The notes beneath the pieces are model-generated. The model ran no database searches. It was not told the origin of the DNA and saw only the letters and a list, made by a program, of their open reading frames with translations. Source: Vagococcus allomyrinae (GTDB lineage: Bacteria; Bacillota; Bacilli; Lactobacillales; Vagococcaceae). Taken from it: a DNA stretch of 38,416 nt. Of this stretch, positions 33,247 through 38,416 are shown one piece after another; position 1 is the stretch's first letter, and every line of letters begins with the position of its first letter. The position numbers were made by a program, and so were the translations under genes. The stretch lies in NCBI RefSeq assembly GCF_017829975.1, contig NZ_JAEEGA010000002.1, forward strand, positions 9,846-48,261. The letters run 5' to 3'.

Positions 33247-33276
33247 AAAGCTTCACAGGCTAGCCTGCAAAGCTTT
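33247..33276. repeat. 30-bp near-perfect palindrome between E2 and E3
   Basis: The spacer contains a palindrome centred at 33261/33262 with 13 of 15 pairs matched; its inner 12 bases are CAGGCTAGCCTG. An alternative stem uses GTGAAG (33240-33245) and CTTCAC (33251-33256). It has no T tract, so it may be an RNA-processing or stabilising stem that sets E3 level rather than a terminator. Confidence 0.6.
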
Positions 33277-33279
33277 CCC

Positions 33280-34461
33280 TTAAACCAATAATCGGTAAGG
33301 CTCTTCTAACAAGCTGACAACTGTCGTTAAGAAAGCCGCGGCTGGTGCGCCGTCTAATGCGCGATGATCAAAAGACAAACTTAACGTCAGCTGTTTTGCC
33401 ATTTTCAGGCCTTCCTCAGTCGAAATTGGCCCATCATATAAGCCGCCGACCCCTAATATGGCAACTTCCCCGCCGTTGATCACCGGATTAAAACTTCTGA
33501 CGGCCGAATTTCCTAGTGAGCTAATCGTAAAGGTTCCCCCTTTTAAGGCATCTGGTGGCAAATTACCAGTGCGAGCTTTGACCGCCACTTCTTTTGTCGC
33601 CACCGTTAGTTCGGCTAACCCTAGATCATTGGCATTGGGAATAACAGGGACCATCAGCCCCTCTTCCAATGAAACTGCTACTCCCATGTTCACCTGACTA
33701 AATTGATGTATGCCATCTTCTTTAATTATCCCATTTAAACTGGGGTGTTTCTTTAAAGCTGTCGTCACAGCTTTGATGATAATTTCCGTATAAGATAAAC
33801 GATAACCTGTCTGGGCTTCAATCAGTGGCAATAAGGTTTGTCGCAATTGAATCGCCTTGACCATCGAGACTTCTGCCAGCATCGTCACATGTGGTTTTTC
33901 CGTTTTGCTTTTAACCATGGCATCAGCAATCGCCTTGCGCATGCCTCGCCAAGGAATAACCCGTTCTTCAGTCGGCCTCTCTGCCAAACTGACCGGCTGG
34001 TACTGCTCCACATCAACTACGTGAATTCGGCCGTTGGTGCCACTACCAGAAATTTTCTGTAAGTCAATTCCCCTTTGACGAGCCACTTTTCTAGCAGCTG
34101 GTGTCGCTCTGACCTGCTCTCGACTTGGCCCCTGTTCAATGACCACTGCCGCCACCTGCTCAGCTGTTTCAACTGCTGGCGTTGCTTGATTCGGTCTCGG
34201 GGCTTCTTCTGGTACCTCTTCGCCCGCCTCACCGATATAACCGATGACCGCATTGATGGGAATATCCTGATCGACGTCATAGTAACGTTTCAACAAAATA
34301 CCATCTTCGTAAGATTCAACTTCAATCGCAATTTTATCTGTCATCACTTCAAAAATTGCTTCCCCCGTCTCAACAGTCTCTCCCTCTTCTTTTAACCACT
34401 GGGTAATACTCCCTACTTCCATGGTTGAGCTTAATTTCGGCATCAATATTTCAAAAGCCAT
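33280..34461 (-). CDS. dihydrolipoamide acyltransferase (E2) of an acetoin/2-oxoacid dehydrogenase complex
   Basis: E2 accepts the acyl group from E1 on a lipoyl arm and transfers it to CoA. The 393-residue protein has one lipoyl domain (1-80; lipoylated lysine K43 in MTDKIA), a linker, a peripheral subunit-binding domain (about 119-152; ATPAARKVARQRGI, GTNGRI) and a catalytic domain with the active-site motif DHRALDG, H366 and D370. A single lipoyl domain and this length fit acetoin dehydrogenase AcoC as well as other small E2 proteins. It lies between E1 beta and E3. Confidence 0.92.
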   Translation of the reverse strand: MAFEILMPKLSSTMEVGSITQWLKEEGETVETGEAIFEVMTDKIAIEVESYEDGILLKRYYDVDQDIPINAVIGYIGEAGEEVPEEAPRPNQATPAVETAEQVAAVVIEQGPSREQVRATPAARKVARQRGIDLQKISGSGTNGRIHVVDVEQYQPVSLAERPTEERVIPWRGMRKAIADAMVKSKTEKPHVTMLAEVSMVKAIQLRQTLLPLIEAQTGYRLSYTEIIIKAVTTALKKHPSLNGIIKEDGIHQFSQVNMGVAVSLEEGLMVPVIPNANDLGLAELTVATKEVAVKARTGNLPPDALKGGTFTISSLGNSAVRSFNPVINGGEVAILGVGGLYDGPISTEEGLKMAKQLTLSLSFDHRALDGAPAAAFLTTVVSLLEEPYRLLV

Positions 34462-34488
34462 TTTTGTCTCACATCCTTTCCTAATCTG

Positions 34489-35472
34489 TTAACGACGATT
34501 CATCATAGCCTGACAGGCAGCCACAATATCCTCAACTTGAGGAACAGCCAACCGCTCTAAATCAGGATGATAAGGAATGGGTGTTTCTTTGCCTGCTAAG
34601 CGAACTAAAGGCGCATCGAGAAAATCAAATGACTCACTTTCCGCAATAACACTTGCCAACTCGGCGCTAAAACCACTCCGCTTAACAGCCTCTGTCACCA
34701 CTATTGCCCGACCTGTTTTTTTGACAGAGTTAATAATCGTCGCTTTATCTAAAGGTACCAGCGTCCGTGGATCAACCACTTCGACATCGATTCCTTCGGC
34801 CAACAATAATTCACTTGCTTCTAATGCCTTATGCACCATGATGCCAGTGGCAACAATCGTGATATCCTGACCGACCTTTTTAATGTCGGCTACCCCTAAA
34901 GGAATGGTATATTTCCCCTCTGGCACATCGCTTGACGTTTTGTAACACAATTTATGCTCATAAAACATCACCGGATTATTGTCAGCAATCGCCGCGTGTA
35001 ATAAGCCTTTAGCGTCATAAGCCGTCGCTGGTTGGACCACTTTTAATCCCGGCACATGAGCCGTCCAATTTTCTAAACTCTGGGAATGCTGAGCTGCTGC
35101 TCCTGTCCCTGAGCCACCTGGTGTTCGCATCACTAAAGGTATTTTAGCTTTCCCACCGTACATATAATGTATTTTAGCAGCCTGGTTGACAATTTGATCT
35201 AACGCAATCGTAATAAAATCAGAAAACTGTAATTCAAACACGGGCCGCATCCCCGTCATCGCGGCCCCAACCGAAACACCGGCAATCGCACTTTCTGAAA
35301 TTGGTGTCGAACGAATGCGCTCTTCGCCAAACTCTTCCACCATGCCGCGAGTAACGCCAAAGGCACCACCGTAAACGCCGATGTCTTCTCCCATCACAAA
35401 GACGTCCTGATCTTCATGCATCGCTTCTGTTAGCGCTTCTCGCACCGCTTCTAAATAAGTTAATTCTCGCAT
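34489..35472 (-). CDS. E1 component beta subunit (acetoin/2-oxoacid dehydrogenase)
   Basis: Together with E1 alpha this subunit forms the thiamine diphosphate-dependent E1. The 327-residue protein has the conserved [20 protein letters not shown] near residue 25, TPISE near 56, [13 protein letters not shown] near 126, and the C-terminal transketolase domain with [11 protein letters not shown]. The sequence is close to AcoB/PdhB type proteins. It is separated from E1 alpha by 15 bases. Confidence 0.92.
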   Translation of the reverse strand: MRELTYLEAVREALTEAMHEDQDVFVMGEDIGVYGGAFGVTRGMVEEFGEERIRSTPISESAIAGVSVGAAMTGMRPVFELQFSDFITIALDQIVNQAAKIHYMYGGKAKIPLVMRTPGGSGTGAAAQHSQSLENWTAHVPGLKVVQPATAYDAKGLLHAAIADNNPVMFYEHKLCYKTSSDVPEGKYTIPLGVADIKKVGQDITIVATGIMVHKALEASELLLAEGIDVEVVDPRTLVPLDKATIINSVKKTGRAIVVTEAVKRSGFSAELASVIAESESFDFLDAPLVRLAGKETPIPYHPDLERLAVPQVEDIVAACQAMMNRR

Positions 35473-35487
35473 TCTGACTGCCCCTTC

Positions 35488-36477
35488 CTAATCCGCATAA
35501 ACATCTTCAAATAGTGCTTCAGCTGTTGGCATTGGCCCATTTTCAGCAAAAGTCACGGCCTCTTCAATGGCCTGTTTAGCCGCCTGTTGTAAGTCATCCG
35601 CTTCAGCCTCAGTAAAAACCCCTGCGCCAATAAATCGTTCACGAGCAAACTTGATAGGATCATGATTTTTACGCCAGTCTTCCTCTTCTTCTTTGGTTCG
35701 ATATTTTTTAGCATCCGACTTGGAGTGGCCTTTCCAGCGATAGGTCATGGCTTCAATGATCGTTGGCCCTTCACCTCGACGAGCTTTTTCAACTGCATTA
35801 TGGGTTGCGTTAATCACCTCAATAAGATCATTCCCCTGAATGGTGACCCCCTCAATCCCATAAGCCATGGCTCGTTCACTTAGTTGGCCGACACGAGTCA
35901 TTTTTTCGACAGAACCACTCATGCCATATTTATTATTTTCAATAAAAAACACCACCGGCAAATCCCAAATTGACGCCATATTGATCGATTCATGAAAGCT
36001 GCCCTCATTGGTAGAGCCATCTCCGGCATAACAAAGAGCCACATTATCCAAGCCTTTCATTTTAGCGCTTAAAGCGGCTCCAGTCGCAATCGGATACCCA
36101 CCACCTACAATTCCATTAGCACCAAGGTTGCCAGTCTCCAACTCAGCGATGTGCATAGATCCGCCTTTTCCTTTATTAGTGCCCGTTGTTCGACCAAAAA
36201 GTTCTGCCATCATGCCCTTAACATCGGTTCCTTTGGCAATCGTTTGGCCATGTCCTCGATGAGTGGCTGTAATCCAGTCACTTCGCCTTAAAACCGCCCC
36301 ACTACCAGCGGCGGTCGCTTCTTGACCAACAGCTAAATGAGTCGTGCCATGAATCAGCCCACGAGCAAAAAATTGATCCACTTTTTCATCAAAATAACGA
36401 ATGCGCCACATTGTTTTAAATAGTTCCTTTAACCCTTCATCATCAATATTTGCCTGATTTGGTATAGATAGTGTCAT
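35488..36477 (-). CDS. E1 component alpha subunit, AcoA-like (acetoin/2-oxoacid dehydrogenase)
   Basis: E1 alpha binds thiamine diphosphate and cleaves acetoin or decarboxylates a 2-oxoacid. In the 329-residue protein the cofactor motif runs from GDGSTNEG (152-159) to IENNKYG (179-185). HRGHGQ lies at 73-78, and the AcoA-like KGGSMHIAELETGNLGANGI runs from 104. Features such as NLGANGIVGGG and the late RTKEEEEDW favour the acetoin dehydrogenase group over the branched-chain one. The ATG at 36477 has AGGAGG nine bases upstream; seven further in-frame codons upstream have no such support. It directly follows the PTS IIB gene, so PTS and complex share a transcript. Confidence 0.9.
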   Translation of the reverse strand: MTLSIPNQANIDDEGLKELFKTMWRIRYFDEKVDQFFARGLIHGTTHLAVGQEATAAGSGAVLRRSDWITATHRGHGQTIAKGTDVKGMMAELFGRTTGTNKGKGGSMHIAELETGNLGANGIVGGGYPIATGAALSAKMKGLDNVALCYAGDGSTNEGSFHESINMASIWDLPVVFFIENNKYGMSGSVEKMTRVGQLSERAMAYGIEGVTIQGNDLIEVINATHNAVEKARRGEGPTIIEAMTYRWKGHSKSDAKKYRTKEEEEDWRKNHDPIKFARERFIGAGVFTEAEADDLQQAAKQAIEEAVTFAENGPMPTAEALFEDVYAD

Positions 36478-36502
36478 AAAACCGTTCCTCCTGTTCAATC
36501 AA

Positions 36503-36787
36503 TTAGGCTAATAGTTGTTCTTTCACCTTTTCATACATGGCTTCCGTACCAATTCCTGTTAATAGAGGCACGCCATCGATCACTTTGCTTTTAATATTAT
36601 CGGGCACGATGGTTGTTGAAATAATCACATCATACTCATCAATTCGGCTTAACTCCTCACTGATTTTAGATTGATAAAGCTTCACTTGGCCTTGAAGCTG
36701 ATTCTCTTCCAGCCAGCTTTTCACTTTTCCCATTACCACCGTTGACGTGGCAATACCTGTTCCGCACATAATTAATAGTTTTTTCAT
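36503..36787 (-). CDS. PTS galactitol-type IIB component
   Basis: IIB carries phosphate from IIA to the incoming sugar. The 94-residue protein has the GatB-type active site IMCGTGIATST with C8 as the phosphorylated cysteine, then DVIISTTIV and VPLLTGIG. The start is chosen at the third of three successive ATG codons, six bases after AGGA; the longer frame up to 36865 overlaps the aldolase gene and adds a foreign basic stretch. No IIA gene is visible; it may lie beyond the window edge. Confidence 0.87.
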   Translation of the reverse strand: MKKLLIMCGTGIATSTVVMGKVKSWLEENQLQGQVKLYQSKISEELSRIDEYDVIISTTIVPDNIKSKVIDGVPLLTGIGTEAMYEKVKEQLLA

Positions 36788-36806
36788 CATCATTCCTGCT
36801 CTCTTT

Positions 36807-37454
36807 TTATTTTTGGCCGTAACTCGTCTGATAAAACTGGTGACTCGCCGCGACAATCTTGCCATCTAAAACGGGAATTTCTGGATTATGCAAGGTAGCA
36901 TAGTGAGCATATTCAGCTGTTTCCTCCAAGATAACGGCGGCTTTGATCGCTTTTTCAATCGTTGCTCCTACGGTAAACACACCGTGGTTTCGTAATAAAA
37001 TCGCCGATGATTGGCCAATGTATTTGACGATTTGTTTGCCAATTTCCGCTTCACCAATAATCGCAAACTCCGTGCACTTGACCCGCTCGCCAAAGAGATT
37101 GGCTCCCGTAGTTGTATAAGTCGGTAGGTCGACCCCACGAATGGCAAAACTAGTTGCGAAGGGGGAATGAGTGTGGACAATACTGTTGATTGCCGGCATC
37201 TCCCGATAAGTATACAAGTGACTTTGAGTATCAACAGAGGGCTGATACTCGCCCTCAATCACTGTTCCCTCCAAATCCACTACCACCATCTTCTCAGGTG
37301 TCAACTGATCAAAGGCGACACCACTCGGCTTAATGGTCACATAACCTGTTTCTGGATCGCGATAGCTGACATTACCACTGGTCCACTTAACTAAGTTCTG
37401 TTCCTTTAAGGACTTGTTCCAAAAACAAACGGCTTCTTTTATACTTTCTAACAT
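36807..37454 (-). CDS. class II aldolase/adducin family protein, L-ribulose-5-phosphate 4-epimerase-like
   Basis: The 215-residue protein is a zinc enzyme of the AraD/FucA family, acting on a sugar phosphate. It has SGNVS at 26-30, IKPSG at 41-45, metal ligands H94 and H96 (VHTHSP) and H157 (RNHG), and the end YGQ with Y212. The acid residue is aspartate, D75 in PSVDTQSH, as in the AraD epimerases; fuculose and rhamnulose aldolases have glutamate there. This favours epimerisation over cleavage. It lies 12 bases after the PTS IIC gene with a GAGGGG site, so it probably acts on the phosphorylated PTS product. An aldolase or decarboxylase function is not excluded. Confidence 0.85.
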   Translation of the reverse strand: MLESIKEAVCFWNKSLKEQNLVKWTSGNVSYRDPETGYVTIKPSGVAFDQLTPEKMVVVDLEGTVIEGEYQPSVDTQSHLYTYREMPAINSIVHTHSPFATSFAIRGVDLPTYTTTGANLFGERVKCTEFAIIGEAEIGKQIVKYIGQSSAILLRNHGVFTVGATIEKAIKAAVILEETAEYAHYATLHNPEIPVLDGKIVAASHQFYQTSYGQK

Positions 37455-37466
37455 CTTTTATCCCCT

Positions 37467-38416
37467 CTATTTAGCAGCCTCAATAACTTTAGCTGCTTTA
37501 ATTTTATTCAAATAGATTAAGCCTCCTAGAGCCGTTACACCAATCAAGGTGATGCCACCCCAGCTCAACAACTTTGCTAAACCAACAAAAATGAAGGTCG
37601 TCCAAACCGCTCCGTCCACTAGAGAAGAGATGCTGGCATTACCTGCTAAATCAAAGTTAGCAGCCATGGCCGAAGAAGTCATTAGCGGTGCTACCCATGT
37701 GGCAATATACAAACCACCGGTCATATAAATGGTGCCGGCTACTACAGTTCGGATGATATTGCCTTTAAAGACTGGCGTCATTAAACAAATCAAAAATGGA
37801 ATCGTCGCTAAATCCCCAAATGGTAAGACTGTATTTCCTGGTAAGATAACCGCTAAAAATAGCGTAATTGGCACAATCAATAAGGCAGAAGACAAAACCG
37901 CCGGGTGACCAACTGATAACGCACTGTCCATGCCAATATATAAATCACGACCTGGAAACTTCTTCTTGACAAAATCACTAGCGGCTTCGGAAATTGGCGC
38001 TAACCCTTCCATCAACAAGGCAACCATCCTTGGCATCAACATCATAACAGCACCTGTTTGCATCCCTAATTGCATCACAGCTTTAGGATCATAACCGGCT
38101 AAAACACCCATGACCAGGCCAATGATTAACCCCATAACAGTTGAATCCCCAAAGATTCCCAAACGTTTTTGAATGCTTTCCGGATCCGCTTCCAACTTAT
38201 TAAAACCTGGAATTCGATCAAATATCCAGTTGAGGGGCTTCGCCACTAAATAAGAAGGCGCTGACGCCCCATGTGGGAAAGTAATATTAGGAAAGCCATA
38301 AAATTCAGAAATCGTCGGCGCAATTAAATCACCTAAGAAGAAAATAACCACGCAATGAACAGCAATCGTATACAAACCTAAAGCAAAATTGCCCGTCATC
38401 GCATAAACTAAAGAAC
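37467..38416 (-). CDS. PTS galactitol-type IIC permease (partial, 5' end outside the window)
   Basis: This membrane component moves the sugar or polyol across the membrane for phosphorylation by IIB. At least 315 residues are visible and the frame stays open to the window edge; the ATG at 38399 is internal because GatC proteins have more than 400 residues. GatC-like segments include MLMPRMVALLMEGLAPISEAA, ALSVGHPAVLSSALLIVPI and LPFGDLATIPF. It is followed closely by the AraD-like and IIB genes. The exact substrate (galactitol, a pentitol or a ketose) cannot be told. Confidence 0.9.
   Translation of the reverse strand, partial: SLVYAMTGNFALGLYTIAVHCVVIFFLGDLIAPTISEFYGFPNITFPHGASAPSYLVAKPLNWIFDRIPGFNKLEADPESIQKRLGIFGDSTVMGLIIGLVMGVLAGYDPKAVMQLGMQTGAVMMLMPRMVALLMEGLAPISEAASDFVKKKFPGRDLYIGMDSALSVGHPAVLSSALLIVPITLFLAVILPGNTVLPFGDLATIPFLICLMTPVFKGNIIRTVVAGTIYMTGGLYIATWVAPLMTSSAMAANFDLAGNASISSLVDGAVWTTFIFVGLAKLLSWGGITLIGVTALGGLIYLNKIKAAKVIEAAK

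Noticed and set aside
31812-36477. Branched-chain 2-oxoacid dehydrogenase (bkd) operon paired with ptb-buk
   Set aside because: In some enterococci ptb-buk adjoin bkd genes, but here they are about 28 kb apart. The E1 alpha sequence looks more like AcoA, and the neighbours are PTS and AraD-like genes.
36503-36865. Longer 120-residue form of the PTS IIB protein
   Set aside because: The extra 26 residues are basic and foreign to the family, overlap the aldolase gene, and lack a ribosome binding site.

Overview
The window looks like a chromosomal segment of a low-GC Gram-positive bacterium of the order Lactobacillales. A member of the Enterococcaceae, perhaps Vagococcus-like, is my best guess, but it is an inference. 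Support comes from strong AGGAGG-type ribosome binding sites, several GTG and TTG starts, CcpA-type cre sites, PTS transport, the trmN6-yazA gene pair and the overall protein style. A methyl-accepting chemotaxis receptor hints at a motile strain. No rRNA, tRNA, CRISPR array, intact insertion sequence or prophage is visible.

Left part (1-9.3 kb). An AraC-type regulator faces a catabolite-controlled operon running the other way: zinc alcohol dehydrogenase, CoA-acylating aldehyde dehydrogenase, phosphate butyryltransferase, butyrate kinase and a DUF554 membrane protein. Read together the enzymes turn an alcohol into aldehyde, acyl-CoA, acyl phosphate and finally acid plus ATP. A 920-bp stretch without an intact gene follows; it holds a strong promoter, two gene scraps and a terminator. 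Then come a stand-alone D-alanine--D-alanine ligase and a beta-lactamase-fold serine hydrolase.

Middle part (9.3-27.1 kb). A LacI-controlled operon encodes two LplB/LplC-type sugar permeases, a lipoprotein binding protein, a YesL (DUF624) protein, a ROK sugar kinase and a cytoplasmic GH3 beta-glucosidase: oligosaccharide uptake, internal cleavage and phosphorylation. Two palindromic operators with the same core lie before the permease operon and before lacI. An orphan ABC exporter-type half-transporter follows, and then an sbcD-sbcC-SNF2 helicase operon for DNA-end processing.

Right part (27.1-38.4 kb). A chemotaxis receptor is followed by an intergenic region with four tandem 78-bp non-coding repeats, then a PlsC-type acyltransferase and the divergent trmN6-yazA pair. 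The window closes with one long operon that begins beyond its edge: galactitol-type PTS IIC and IIB, an AraD-like class II aldolase/epimerase, and a complete acetoin/2-oxoacid dehydrogenase complex (E1 alpha, E1 beta, E2, E3). This pairing of PTS sugar uptake with a thiamine-diphosphate dehydrogenase is the most unusual metabolic layout here. The convergent ends of yazA and the E3 gene sit inside a perfect 23-bp inverted repeat.
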